From Bradyrhizobium sp. AZCC 1693 (GTDB taxonomy: Bacteria; Pseudomonadota; Alphaproteobacteria; Rhizobiales; Xanthobacteraceae): a stretch of 64,000 nt of DNA. Every line of letters starts with the position of its first letter. The stretch's first letter is position 1. The stretch covers positions 5,270,001 through 5,334,000 of the forward strand of contig NZ_JAZHSD010000001.1 of assembly GCF_036924745.1 (NCBI RefSeq). Direction: 5' to 3'. A program made the position numbers and the translations under genes. The notes beneath the pieces are model-generated. The model made no database searches. It was not told where the DNA came from and saw only the letters and a list, made by a program, of their open reading frames with translations. Below, one piece after another: positions 28,028 through 37,160 of this stretch.

Positions 28028-28780
28028 CTACTCATTCCCCGGATTGAAATCTTCGCCCGGGGGGGCAGGCGCGGCCATGTTGTCGGGGCGCGGGCCATGC
28101 GGCCGGCGGCGCCGGCGCGGGAAACGCTCGCCGCCACGACCCTCTTCATATCCGCCGGGTGCGCCATTCACCTGCGGCTGCGGGCCGGTGATGAATGAGG
28201 GCAGCCGATCGACCCCGCCGCCGGTATCGGCAATTACCGGCTGCGGCTGGGGTTGCGGCTGATATTGCGGCTGCGGCCGGTGCTCGCGTTCGCGATCGCG
28301 ATGGTGCTCGCGCGGCTGCTGGTCGCGCTGGTAGGGCTGGCCTTCGCCGCGCTGCTCACGCGGATTGTTGTCGCGGATGTAGGGTTGCGGCTGCTGCGGG
28401 ACGAAGCCCGGCTCCTGGCCGAAATGCGAGAAGCTCTCGCCCTCGTCGTCGCCGTCTTCCGTCGCCGGCATTTCGGCGTCGACGCGCGGCTGCGGCTGGT
28501 TCTGCCGGAACTGCTCCTGGGCGGCGGCGATCAGGCGGAAGTAATGTTCGGCGTGCTGGTAGTAATTCTCGGCCGCGACCGGGTCGCCGGAAGAACGCGC
28601 GTCACGCGCCAGCTGAACGTATTTTTCGGCGACGTGCGAGGCGGTGCCGCGGATCTTGATATCGGGTCCGTTCGATTCGAACACCCGGGTCATCGGGTTT
28701 TGACCACGCCGGTTATTGTTGTTGTTATTGTTATTATTATTCCGGTTACGCATCCGCTTGTTGTTCTGACCGTTTCTCAT
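28028..28780 (-). CDS. DUF4167 protein with poly-asparagine tract
   Basis: A 250-residue cytoplasmic protein. The conserved DUF4167 part is SNGPDIKIRGTASHVAEKYV then QLARDARSSGDPVAAENYYQ at about residues 35-85. Before it lies MRNGQNNKRM followed by a run of about ten Asn. The rest is a Gln/Pro/Arg/Gly-rich disordered region with basic ends. The family is widespread in alphaproteobacteria and looks nucleic-acid-binding, but no function is established. In this group the gene usually sits upstream of prmC-prfA, as here. Confidence 0.85.
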   Translation of the reverse strand: MRNGQNNKRMRNRNNNNNNNNNNRRGQNPMTRVFESNGPDIKIRGTASHVAEKYVQLARDARSSGDPVAAENYYQHAEHYFRLIAAAQEQFRQNQPQPRVDAEMPATEDGDDEGESFSHFGQEPGFVPQQPQPYIRDNNPREQRGEGQPYQRDQQPREHHRDREREHRPQPQYQPQPQPQPVIADTGGGVDRLPSFITGPQPQVNGAPGGYEEGRGGERFPRRRRRPHGPRPDNMAAPAPPGEDFNPGNE

Positions 28781-29284
28781 GTCTCGCCTTTTATTCCAGC
28801 CCTGAAGTTATGCAGTTGGAAGTTATGCAGTTGCCGTCGTAGCCTGGATCCGATCCGGCGCGCTCAGGCGCACCGAATCACGATGCCGTTCAGATTCATG
28901 CCGTCGATTTCGCCAACCATCGCGTTCCGCAAAGACGCGTTCCCCAACCGGCGGGTACATTCGCCTGCCGGACCAAATCATTCAGCCTGCCAAAACCAGC
29001 CCACTCGTCTTGCGTGACGGCTTCGCGTGACCAGCTGTTGCGTAAGTCTTCAAGCGCAATATCAGGCTTTCGTTCGCTTTGCGGTCGAGAGCAGCACAGC
29101 TCCAGCTATTGCGCTCGATTCGACCTGCGTTTTGGAACCTTTCACCCGGCGGGCTCTCGTTTCGAGAACTCTGGCCTCACCCGTACGATCTTACGGGGCC
29201 AGCAACCCTGGACCGATGTTGTGGGCGGAACGTAGTCGCTCCCGGGGAATATTCCAAGGGGTTTTTTTGCGTTTCAAAAGGACT
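28781..29284. other. 500-base intergenic region with possible structured RNA
   Basis: The gap between the start of the DUF4167 gene and the stop of prmC. No coding sequence is convincing, and the open frames here lack recognisable composition or starts. The right half contains a good hairpin (CTGGCC...CCGTA-loop-TACGGGGCCAG, about 29171-29203). Further on, CTCCCGGGG...AAGGGG is followed by seven T at 29263-29270, which would suit a terminator of a plus-strand small RNA. Confidence 0.3.
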
Positions 29285-30166
29285 TTATCGGGCCATTTTG
29301 TGGCCCGCGACGGCCCTCGAAATGCCCGCCAGGTCGGCTTTGGGAGCGGCCACAGGCATTAACCCTGCGGCCGTCATCAAAGCCTGGATCCGGGCGCTTT
29401 GACCCTCCCCGGCCTCCACAACAAGGGCTGCGCCCGGGGCGAGGAGGCCAGCCGCCTGGGGGATCAGCGCGCGGTAGGCGTCCAGCCCGTCGGCGCCGCC
29501 ATCGAGCGCGGCCGGCGGATCGTGATCCCGCACCTCTGCCGCCAGACCACCGATATCAGCCGTACGGATGTAGGGCGGGTTCGAGACTATCAGACCGAAC
29601 GGACCGGTTAGTCCGCTGGCATAATCGCAGGCGACGAACGTCGCGCGCTCCGAGAGGCCAGCGCGTGCCGCGTTGACCGAGGCGGTATGCAGGGCGGCTT
29701 CGGAAATGTCGGTCCCGAATCCTTGCGCGGCCGGCAATTCGGATAACAGCGCGAGCAGGATTGCGCCGGAGCCGGTGCCGAGATCGGCGATGCGCAGCGG
29801 GCGATCGAGGCTTCCGCTGGCGCGCAACAGTTCCAGCGCCAGTTCGACCACCGTCTCGGTATCGGGCCGCGGCACCAGCGTCGCGGACGAGAGTTGTAAC
29901 GGCAGACCCCAAAACTCCTTCTCGCCGATGATGCGGGCCACCGGTTCTCCCGCGAGACGACGGCGGGCGAATTCTTCGAGGCGAGCCGATTGATCCGGTG
30001 TGAGCAGGCGCTGCGCGGCCGATATCAGGCCGGTCAGGTCGAGGCCAAGCGCATGGCCTGTCAGAATCCGGGCGTCGAGTTCGGCGGATTCGACGGCGGC
30101 GGTTTTGAGTTGTGCGGTCAGCAAACGCCGTGCCGCGTCGACGGTTTGTCCGGCGAAGGAGTTCAT
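29285..30166 (-). CDS. prmC: Peptide chain release factor N5-glutamine methyltransferase
   Basis: Methylates the glutamine of the GGQ motif in release factors RF1 and RF2. 293 residues. The SAM-binding loop is IADLGTGSGAILLALL and the substrate motif is SNPPYIRTADI. The N-terminal helical domain that recognises the release factor is present (TVDAARRLLTAQLKTA onward). The ATG at 30166 (MNSFAGQ) is preferred. It lies downstream of its substrate gene prfA on the same strand, separated by a family A palindrome of about 120 bases. Confidence 0.95.
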   Translation of the reverse strand: MNSFAGQTVDAARRLLTAQLKTAAVESAELDARILTGHALGLDLTGLISAAQRLLTPDQSARLEEFARRRLAGEPVARIIGEKEFWGLPLQLSSATLVPRPDTETVVELALELLRASGSLDRPLRIADLGTGSGAILLALLSELPAAQGFGTDISEAALHTASVNAARAGLSERATFVACDYASGLTGPFGLIVSNPPYIRTADIGGLAAEVRDHDPPAALDGGADGLDAYRALIPQAAGLLAPGAALVVEAGEGQSARIQALMTAAGLMPVAAPKADLAGISRAVAGHKMAR

Positions 30167-30193
30167 GCAGCGTCCTCGCCCAAATCCCTCCAC

Positions 30194-30316
30194 GCGTCGT
30201 CCCTGCGAACGCAGGGACCCATACCGCGTGATCCATCAATAGGGCAGAACAGCAAACGCCTTTCGCAAAAAATCGGCCGGTGGCTATGTTGGGTCCCTGC
30301 GTTCGCAGGGACGACA
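30194..30316. repeat. Palindromic intergenic repeat, family A, copy 4
   Basis: CGTCGTCCCTGCGAACGCAG with GGACCCATA faces GGGTCCCTGCGTTCGCAGGG with ACGACA. It is placed between prfA and prmC, which are read in the same direction, so it would form a hairpin within their joint transcript. Confidence 0.85.
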
Positions 30317-30329
30317 GCGGGTTTGCCGC

Positions 30330-31409
30330 TCACGCTGCCGCGCCTTGGGCTGCGAGCTGGGCGGCCTGGTGCTCGGTCGTCAGCGCGTCGGTCAATTCAC
30401 CCAGTGCTTCGCCAGAAATCACCTGCGGCAATTTGTAGAGCGTCAGGTTGATGCGGTGGTCGGTGACGCGGCCCTGCGGGAAATTATAGGTGCGGATGCG
30501 CTCGCTTCGGTCGCCGGAGCCGACCTTCTCCTTGCGATCCGCGGAGCGCGCCGCATCGACGCGCTGACGTTCGGCGTCATAGACGCGCGAGCGCAGGATG
30601 TTCATCGCGGAGGCGCGGTTCTTGTGCTGCGAGCGGCTGTCCTGCATCATGACCACGATGCCGGTCGGGATGTGGGTGATGCGGATCGCGGATTCGGTCT
30701 TGTTGACGTGCTGGCCGCCGGCGCCCTGCGCGCGCATGGTTTCGATCCGCAAATCCTCGTTCTTGATGTCGACGTCGACATCTTCCACTTCGGGCAGCAC
30801 CGCGACGGTGGCGGCAGAGGTGTGAATGCGCCCCTGCGTTTCGGTGTCGGGCACGCGCTGGACGCGGTGCACGCCGGATTCGAATTTCAGCTTGGCGAAC
30901 GCGCCGCGGCCCTGCACTTCGGCGATGATTTCCTTGTAGCCGCCCATGGTGCCTTCGGAGGCCGAGATCACCTCGACCTTCCAGCCCTGTAAGGCAGCAA
31001 ACCGCTCATACATCCGGAACAGGTCGCCGGCGAATAGCGAGGCTTCGTCACCGCCGGTGCCGGCGCGGATTTCCAGCATCACGTTGCGGTCGTCCATGGC
31101 GTCCTTGGGCAATAGCGCCACGCGAATCTTCTGCTCCAGTTCGGCCACGCGCGCCCGCAGCGTTTCGAGCTCGGCTTCGGCCATGCTGCGCATTTCGGGA
31201 TCGGTGGCGGAATCCGCCAACAGCGATTCGGCGCCCGCAATCTCGGCCCGTGCCGTGCGATAGGCCTTTACCGCGTCGATCAGCGGATTGAGTTCGGCAA
31301 GCTCGCGCGTGATCTGGACGTATTTTTCGGAATTCACCTGCCCCAGCAGCTCGGCTTCCAGCGAAGCGTGGTGGGCGAGCAGGATATCGAGTTTGGCTTC
31401 GGGTAGCAT
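30330..31409 (-). CDS. prfA: Peptide chain release factor 1
   Basis: Recognises UAA and UAG stop codons and triggers peptide release. 359 residues, standard length. The catalytic GGQ is in [20 protein letters not shown]. The N-terminal helical domain and the central PCRF domain ([20 protein letters not shown]) are present. It is located directly downstream of ptsP (54 bases) and upstream of its methylase prmC, the usual Bradyrhizobium order. Confidence 0.97.
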   Translation of the reverse strand: MLPEAKLDILLAHHASLEAELLGQVNSEKYVQITRELAELNPLIDAVKAYRTARAEIAGAESLLADSATDPEMRSMAEAELETLRARVAELEQKIRVALLPKDAMDDRNVMLEIRAGTGGDEASLFAGDLFRMYERFAALQGWKVEVISASEGTMGGYKEIIAEVQGRGAFAKLKFESGVHRVQRVPDTETQGRIHTSAATVAVLPEVEDVDVDIKNEDLRIETMRAQGAGGQHVNKTESAIRITHIPTGIVVMMQDSRSQHKNRASAMNILRSRVYDAERQRVDAARSADRKEKVGSGDRSERIRTYNFPQGRVTDHRINLTLYKLPQVISGEALGELTDALTTEHQAAQLAAQGAAA

Positions 31410-31463
31410 GGCGTTGTTCTCAAGGACGGAAAGGGAAGGTGGCGTTGTCGGGGCCGAGCCTCG

Positions 31464-33731
31464 CTACAACGACAGCCCCTCGGCTTCCGCGAATTCCGTC
31501 AGCTTCTGCCGGATCGAGACGCTGCCGGCCGGCGCGTCGAGCAGCGGCATCATGACAGCCTCGGCCTTCCTGGCGTCGAGGTCGAGGATCATCGCCTTCA
31601 CCGGGCCGTGGCCGGTGGCCGAGAGCGACAGCGAGCGGTAGCCGAGCGCAATCAGCGCGAGCGCGCCGAGCGGCTTGGAGGCCATCTCGCCGCACAGGGA
31701 GGCCGTCTTCTTCGCCGCCTGCGCCTTGCGCACGATGTCGCGCAACGCACGCATGATCGGCGCCGACATGGTGTCGAAGCGATCGGAAACCTTGGCGTTG
31801 CCGCGGTCGACCGCGAACATGAACTGGAACAGGTCGTTCGACCCGACCGAAACGAAATCGACCTTCTTCAGGAGTTCGTCGAGCTGATAGAGCAGCGCAG
31901 GCACTTCCACCATGGTGCCGACGTCGATCCGTTCCGGCAGCGGATGGCCGTGCTGGCGCAGGTAGGTCAGTTCGCGCTCGACGATCGCCTTGGCCTGGTC
32001 GAATTCGGCGACCTCGGAAATCATCGGGAACATGATCTTCAGCGCGCGGCCGCCGCCGGCCCGCAGCAGCGCGCGGATCTGGCCGCGCAATAGTCCCGGC
32101 CGGTCCAGCCCGAGCCGGATCGCCCGCCAGCCGAGCGCGGGATTTTCCTCAATCACGGTCTCCATATAAGGCAGCGCCTTGTCGCCGCCGATATCGAGAG
32201 TGCGGAAGGTCACGGGCTTGGAGCCGGCGGCGTCCAGCACCGTGCGATAGAGCGCCAACTGGTCCGAGCTGCGCGGCAGGCTCTGGCCAACCATGAACTG
32301 CAACTCGGTGCGGAACAGCCCGATGCCGGCGCTGCCAGTGTCGTCGATATGCGGCAGGTCGATCACGAGGCCCGCATTGATCAGCAGCTCGACCTTTTGG
32401 CCGTCCTTGGTCACGCAGGGCAGGTCGCGCAGCGCGGCATATTGCGCCTGGCGGCGGGCGCGGAACCGCACCCGCTCCGCATAGGCCGATTCGATCTCGG
32501 CCGAGGGGCGGATATAGATCGAGCCCGAGGTGCCGTCGACGATGATGGCGTCGCCGGGATCGGCGATGCCGGGCGCGTTCGGCACTTCGCCGACCGCGGG
32601 AATGCCGAGCGCGCGCGCCACGATCGAGACGTGGGAATTTGCGGTGCCTTCCTCCAGCACCAGGCCGCGCAGCCGCTTGCGGTCGTAGTCGAGCAGCGCC
32701 GCCGGCCCCATCGCACGCGCGATCAGGATGGCGTTCTCGGGAAGTAGCTCGCGCGACGGCGCATGATCCTGCCCCACCAATTGCCGCATCAGACGATGGC
32801 CGAGGTCTTCCAGATCGTGCAGGCGGTCGCGCAAATAGGGATCGGTCGAGCGCAGCATGCGCGCGCGGGTGTCGGACTGCACGCGCTCGACGGCGGCCTC
32901 CGCAGTGAGGCCGGTGGCGACCGCCTCGTGCAATTTGTGCGACCAGCCGTGGTCGTTGGCGAACATCCGGTAGGCTTCCAGCACCTCGCGATGCTCGCCG
33001 CCATCGGCGACGTCGCCGCGCTCCAGCATGCGGTCAAGATCGGCGCGCAGCTTGGTCAGCGCCGCGTCGAGCTTCTTGAGTTCCTTCGGCAGGTCTTCGG
33101 CGATGTAGTTGGTGATGACGACGCGCGGCTCGTGCAGCACGACATGGCCGAGCGCGATGCCGTCGGAGAGGATCGCTCCCGTTTTGTGCAGGGAATGCCG
33201 TGCCGCCGGTTCCGCGCCGGGCTGCGCCAGCGCGGCCAACTCGCCCGAGGCGATCATTTCCGCCAGCACCATGGCGGTGGTCTGCAGCGCCTCGACCTCT
33301 TCCTCGACATAGGTGCGCTTGGCGCGGTTCTGGACCACCAGCACGCCGAGCGTATTGCCGGCCCGCAGAATCGGCACGCCGAGGAACGAATGGTAGATTT
33401 CTTCGCCGGTTTCAGGGCGGAACGAGAACGCCGGGTGGCTTTGCGCGTCCGAGAGGTTGAGCGGGCTCGCCTCGCTGGCGACCAGGCCGACCAGGCCCTC
33501 ATGCGCGTTCAGCACCGTTCGGTGCACCGCGTCGCGGTTCAGGCCTTCGGTGGCGTAAAGTTCGAGCGTGTTATCGATGCGCAGCACGTAACAGGAGCAG
33601 ACCTCGGCCACCATGTTGGCCGCGATCAGCACCACGATCTTGTCCAGGCGTTCCTGGGCCGAGACCTTCTCCGCCATGGTTTCGCGGAGCCGTCTCAGCA
33701 AGACGCGGGGGCCTCCCGACGTGCTCCGCAT
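31464..33731 (-). CDS. ptsP: Phosphoenolpyruvate-protein phosphotransferase of the nitrogen PTS (EI-Ntr)
   Basis: First enzyme of the PTS-Ntr phosphorelay; it takes phosphate from PEP and passes it to NPr. About 755 residues. An N-terminal GAF domain (about 1-150; LDKIVVLIAANMVAEVCSCY) senses glutamine in related proteins. It is followed by the EI N-domain with the phosphohistidine in GTANSHVSIVARALG and the C-terminal PEP-binding barrel (ALGWRAIRLGLDRPGLLRGQ, and near the end CGEMASKP). The ATG at 33731 has GGGGAGGA upstream. The start of the longer frame (33794) is less likely. It connects nitrogen state to K+ uptake, PHB and other outputs in rhizobia. Confidence 0.95.
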   Translation of the reverse strand: MRSTSGGPRVLLRRLRETMAEKVSAQERLDKIVVLIAANMVAEVCSCYVLRIDNTLELYATEGLNRDAVHRTVLNAHEGLVGLVASEASPLNLSDAQSHPAFSFRPETGEEIYHSFLGVPILRAGNTLGVLVVQNRAKRTYVEEEVEALQTTAMVLAEMIASGELAALAQPGAEPAARHSLHKTGAILSDGIALGHVVLHEPRVVITNYIAEDLPKELKKLDAALTKLRADLDRMLERGDVADGGEHREVLEAYRMFANDHGWSHKLHEAVATGLTAEAAVERVQSDTRARMLRSTDPYLRDRLHDLEDLGHRLMRQLVGQDHAPSRELLPENAILIARAMGPAALLDYDRKRLRGLVLEEGTANSHVSIVARALGIPAVGEVPNAPGIADPGDAIIVDGTSGSIYIRPSAEIESAYAERVRFRARRQAQYAALRDLPCVTKDGQKVELLINAGLVIDLPHIDDTGSAGIGLFRTELQFMVGQSLPRSSDQLALYRTVLDAAGSKPVTFRTLDIGGDKALPYMETVIEENPALGWRAIRLGLDRPGLLRGQIRALLRAGGGRALKIMFPMISEVAEFDQAKAIVERELTYLRQHGHPLPERIDVGTMVEVPALLYQLDELLKKVDFVSVGSNDLFQFMFAVDRGNAKVSDRFDTMSAPIMRALRDIVRKAQAAKKTASLCGEMASKPLGALALIALGYRSLSLSATGHGPVKAMILDLDARKAEAVMMPLLDAPAGSVSIRQKLTEFAEAEGLSL

Positions 33732-33986
33732 GTGCTGGTATCCTCCCCCGCGAATCCAGCCCACCGGGTGGCCGGCGGCTGGCGTGAAACGCACGAAAAA
33801 CTACAATCTTATTCATTCGGCACGGCCGCAGGCACCTGATCCCGGCCGAATCGGGATCGCCAAAACCGTGGCGCAGTTTGCGGCAACCCACCTCACAGGC
33901 CGTATAGCCAATCGAGGCTTGCTTTGCCAAGCAAAACGCCTGCCAGAAGCAATAACGTGTGTGTCAGCGCCGATGCTGCGCCAGCG

Positions 33987-34036
33987 AAGCGCATGATCTG
34001 CCAAAACGCAGCCGTTTGGCGATCAGACCATGCGCT
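33987..34036. repeat. Palindrome between lysC and ptsP (family F)
   Basis: AGCGCATGATCTG...CCAAAACG and CCGTTTGGC...CAGACCATGCGCT form an imperfect hairpin of about 20 pairs. The sequence resembles the frequent rhizobial GCGCATGATC...GATCATGCGC repeat. It lies about 20 bases after the lysC stop and has no T-run. It may limit read-through from lysC into ptsP. Confidence 0.6.
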
Positions 34037-34056
34037 AAATTTGAGAGAAAATCGTT

Positions 34057-35310
34057 CTAAGCCTGATCGAGCCCGTAAAGCGTGTGCAGCGTGCGCACCG
34101 CAAGTTCGGTGTAGGCGGCGTCGATCAGCACCGAAAACTTGATCTCGGAGGTGGTAATGGCGCGGATGTTGATATTGCGCTCGGACAACGCCTTGAACGC
34201 CTTTGCCGCGACGCCGGCATGGCTGCGCATGCCGCTGCCGATCACCGAGACCTTCGACACGTCGGTGGCGCTGTCGAGCCGGGCGTAGCCGATCTTGGCC
34301 TTCGAGGAGGTGATGGTGTCGCGGGCGCGGTTATAGTCGGAGGCCGGAACGGTGAAGGTAAGGTCGGTGGTCTTGCCGTCCTCGGAGACGTTCTGGACGA
34401 TCATGTCGACGTTGATATTGGCGTCCGCCAGCGGCCCGAAGATCGCGGCGGCAACGCCGGGCTTGTCTTCGATCTGGCGCAGCGAAATCTGGGCTTCGTC
34501 CTTGGAGAAGGCGATGCCGGTGACGACGTGGCTTTCCATGATTTCCTCCTCGCTGCAGATCAGCGTGCCCGGCGGCGTGCCGTGCGGGTCGATATCCTCG
34601 GGCTTGTCGAAGCTGGAACGGACGAACACGGGCATGTTGTGCACCATGCCGAGTTCCACCGAGCGCACCTGCAGGACCTTGGCGCCCAGCGAGGCCAGTT
34701 CCAGCATGTCCTCGAAGGCGATCTTGTCGAGCCGCCGCGCCTTGGGAACCACCCGCGGATCGGTGGTGTAGACGCCGTCCACGTCGGTATAGATGTCGCA
34801 GCGGTCGGCGCGGATCGCGGCCGCAATGGCCACCGCCGAGGTGTCCGAGCCGCCGCGCCCGAGCGTGGTGATTCGGCTGGTCTGCGGATTGATGCCCTGA
34901 AAGCCGGAAATGACGGCGACTTCCTTGCGATCCTTGAAGCGGGCACTGATTTCGGTGCCGTCGATCCCGAGAATTCGCGCCGAGGCGTGGGCGTCGGAGG
35001 TCAGAATCGGGATCTGCCAGCCCTGCCAGGAGCGGGCCTGGATGCCCATGCCTTGCAGCACGATCGCGAGCAGGCCCGAGGTCACCTGTTCGCCGGATGC
35101 CACCACGGCGTCATATTCCCGCGCATCATGCAGCGGCGAGGCGTCGCGGCACCATTCCACCAGTTCGTTGGTCTTGCCGGCCATGGCCGACACCACGACG
35201 GCGACATCGTGTCCGGCGTCGACTTCGCGCTTGACGTGACGCGCGACGTTGCGGATTCGATCGATATTGGCGACGGACGTACCGCCGAATTTCATCACGA
35301 GGCGGCCCAT
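34057..35310 (-). CDS. lysC: Aspartate kinase
   Basis: Phosphorylates aspartate, the first step to lysine, threonine, methionine and diaminopimelate. 417 residues. The N-terminal kinase domain opens VMKFGGTSVANIDRIR and contains TLGRGGSDTSAVAIAAAI. Two ACT domains follow (around 265-410; GIAFSKDEAQISLRQIEDKP and VSVIGSGMRSHAGVAAKAF), through which lysine and threonine usually inhibit. The ATG at 35310 (MGRLVMKF) is the family start. It lies upstream of ptsP and divergent from the PH-domain gene. Confidence 0.97.
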   Translation of the reverse strand: MGRLVMKFGGTSVANIDRIRNVARHVKREVDAGHDVAVVVSAMAGKTNELVEWCRDASPLHDAREYDAVVASGEQVTSGLLAIVLQGMGIQARSWQGWQIPILTSDAHASARILGIDGTEISARFKDRKEVAVISGFQGINPQTSRITTLGRGGSDTSAVAIAAAIRADRCDIYTDVDGVYTTDPRVVPKARRLDKIAFEDMLELASLGAKVLQVRSVELGMVHNMPVFVRSSFDKPEDIDPHGTPPGTLICSEEEIMESHVVTGIAFSKDEAQISLRQIEDKPGVAAAIFGPLADANINVDMIVQNVSEDGKTTDLTFTVPASDYNRARDTITSSKAKIGYARLDSATDVSKVSVIGSGMRSHAGVAAKAFKALSERNINIRAITTSEIKFSVLIDAAYTELAVRTLHTLYGLDQA

Positions 35311-35485
35311 GACGACGCGTGCATTCCCTGTGAGGATAAGTAAGGTGACCCGCACGGAAAGTGGAGCGCCCGGGCCGAAAGCGGCGTATACATAGCGGCG
35401 CGGTCCGGGGCAAGCACCCTGGGTTCCGTTTTCGGCTCAAAATGGCGCAAATTCTTGTAGTAGCGGGTTAATTCAGGGCGAGCGT

Positions 35486-35965
35486 ATGGGGCGTTACATC
35501 GATGAAATCCTGCAGCCCGGCGAGAGGGTGCTGTATTCGACCAACGCACACTGGATGTTCTACCTGCCGGCCATCGCGGCCTGGATCGTGGCGATCGTTT
35601 TCCTGGTGCTGTCGCGCATGGTTGGCGCCGACGTCCTGATGCTGGTCTGCCTGGCGTTCGCCGTTGTCGTCGCGCTTGCCGCCCTGTACTGGTCAGCGAC
35701 CGCCTGGTTCCACCGCTGGACCACCGAGACCGACGTCACCAACATGCGGATCGTCCACAAGACCGGTTTCATCAAGCGGCGGACCTTCGAGATGAGTCTC
35801 GACAAGGTCGAGAGCGTGGATGTCAACCAGAGCATCCTCGGCCGCATCATGAACTACGGCGACGTCACGATCATGGGCGTCGGCGAGGGCAAGGAAACCA
35901 TTTCCACCATTGCGTCGCCGCTGGCGTTTCGCAATGCCATCACGACACGACCGGCCGGCACCTAA
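35486..35965 (+). CDS. bPH2-domain membrane protein
   Basis: A 159-residue protein with two transmembrane helices (FYLPAIAAWIVAIVFLVL and VLMLVCLAFAVVVALAALYW) followed by a bacterial PH (bPH2, formerly DUF304) domain. That domain reads TDVTNMRIVHKTGFIKRRTF and SVDVNQSILGRIMNYGDVTI. The role is unknown; relatives (YdbS/YdbT) are linked to membrane stress or lipid homeostasis. It ends three bases before ubiG, so the two are probably one transcript. Confidence 0.88.
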   Translation: MGRYIDEILQPGERVLYSTNAHWMFYLPAIAAWIVAIVFLVLSRMVGADVLMLVCLAFAVVVALAALYWSATAWFHRWTTETDVTNMRIVHKTGFIKRRTFEMSLDKVESVDVNQSILGRIMNYGDVTIMGVGEGKETISTIASPLAFRNAITTRPAGT

Positions 35966-35968
35966 ACC

Positions 35969-36730
35969 ATGGTCATGCAGCAAAATTCCTCCGCCAGCTT
36001 TTCCTCCAGCACGGTGGACCCGGCCGAGGTCGCGAAGTTTTCAAGATTGTCGGACGAGTGGTGGGACCCCAAGGGCAAGATGGCCCCGCTGCACAAGATC
36101 AATCCGCTGCGGCTCGCCTATATCCGCGACGCCGCCTGCCGCAAGTTCGATCGCAACGCCAGGAGCCTGAGTTGCCTGTCGGGCCTGCGCATCCTCGATA
36201 TCGGTTGCGGCGCCGGTCTGTTGTGCGAGCCGTTCACGCGACTGGGCGCCCAGGTGATCGGGGTCGATCCGTCGGCGACCAACATCGCCGCCGCGCGGCT
36301 GCATGCCGACAAGGGACATCTCTCGATCGACTATCGCTGCACCACCGTCGAGGCGATGGACGTGCGCGAGCGTTTCGACATGGTGCTGGCGATGGAGGTG
36401 ATCGAGCACGTCACCGATGTCGGCGCGTTCCTCTCCCGCTGTGCGGCAATGGTCAAGCCGGGCGGGCTGATGGTGGTCTCGACGCTGAACCGCAACTGGA
36501 AGAGTTTTGCGCTCGCGATCGTCGGCGCGGAATATGTGCTGCGCTGGCTGCCGCGCGGTACCCATCAGTGGGACAAGTTCGTCACGCCCGACGAACTCGC
36601 CCGGCATCTCGCCAACAACAAGCTTACCATCACCGAACAGGCCGGCGTGGTCTATAACCCGCTCGCCGACCGCTGGAGCATATCGTCCGACATGGACGTG
36701 AACTACATGGTGGTGGCCGAGGGGGCGTGA
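35969..36730 (+). CDS. ubiG: Ubiquinone biosynthesis O-methyltransferase
   Basis: Carries out the two O-methylation steps of ubiquinone synthesis. 253 residues. The characteristic UbiG opening is AEVAKFSRLSDEWWDPKGKM, then PLHKINPLRLAYIRD. The SAM motif is RILDIGCGAGLLCEPFTRLG, with acidic GVDPS, and motif EVIEHVTDV is conserved. The membrane-proximal MVVSTLNRNWKSFALAIVGAEY helix is present. It is coupled to the PH-domain gene upstream. Downstream is a palindrome carrying a MITE. Confidence 0.97.
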   Translation: MVMQQNSSASFSSSTVDPAEVAKFSRLSDEWWDPKGKMAPLHKINPLRLAYIRDAACRKFDRNARSLSCLSGLRILDIGCGAGLLCEPFTRLGAQVIGVDPSATNIAAARLHADKGHLSIDYRCTTVEAMDVRERFDMVLAMEVIEHVTDVGAFLSRCAAMVKPGGLMVVSTLNRNWKSFALAIVGAEYVLRWLPRGTHQWDKFVTPDELARHLANNKLTITEQAGVVYNPLADRWSISSDMDVNYMVVAEGA

Positions 36731-36758
36731 GTTGATGGCGCGCTAGCCCCATCGCCGG

Positions 36759-37057
36759 TGTCGTCCCTGCGAACGCAGGGACCCATACTCCGCGGCGCCA
36801 ATTGGGTTACGAGACGTCTGGCATTCGTTCTCACATGAGAGAGCACGGCGTATGGGTCCCTGCGAACGCACTAGGGCATCTACACATCTTCCTGAGTCTT
36901 CTCAACGAGTTGGCCGTAAACTGCGGAGAATCTGCTCATCTACGCTGAGATGCGCCCACGGATTCCGGCTCCCGCATAGCAGCTAAGTCCTTGATGATGA
37001 GTCCGTTTCCAGCCTTGAAGAGATGTGTAGATGCCCTAGTGCGTTCGCAGGGACGAC
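36759..37057. repeat. Palindromic repeat family A, copy 5, split by a MITE
   Basis: The left arm GTCGTCCCTGCGAACGCAGG is complete. The right arm starts TATGGGTCCCTGCGAACGCA, is interrupted by a 167-bp element, and resumes TGCGTTCGCAGGGACGAC. The insertion point is in the middle of the right arm's own small palindrome. Confidence 0.8.
36872..37038. mobile_element. MITE, 167 bp, with TA ends
   Basis: Perfect 18-bp terminal inverted repeats TAGGGCATCTACACATCT at both ends, TA at each border, and no coding sequence. TA-bordered inverted repeats are typical of non-autonomous derivatives of IS630/Tc1-mariner elements. No matching transposase occurs in this window. It sits in the right arm of family A copy 5. 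Confidence 0.75.
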
Positions 37058-37160
37058 GGCGAGTTTGTGGCGCACACGCAATCCTGTCATGACGCCGCGT
37101 CCGGTTGACCGAACCTCTCCCACCCGGCACGCTGCGGCAGCTTTCCCGCCGGTATCCCCC

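Noticed and set aside
29080..29275. Assignment of the structured gap as 6S RNA or tmRNA
   Set aside because: I could not align the central-bubble pattern of 6S or the tRNA-like end of tmRNA, and the neighbours are not the usual ones for either.
29027..29362. Open frames of about 110 codons in the DUF4167-prmC gap
   Set aside because: They overlap in several frames, lack ribosome sites and family resemblance, and run into prmC antisense.
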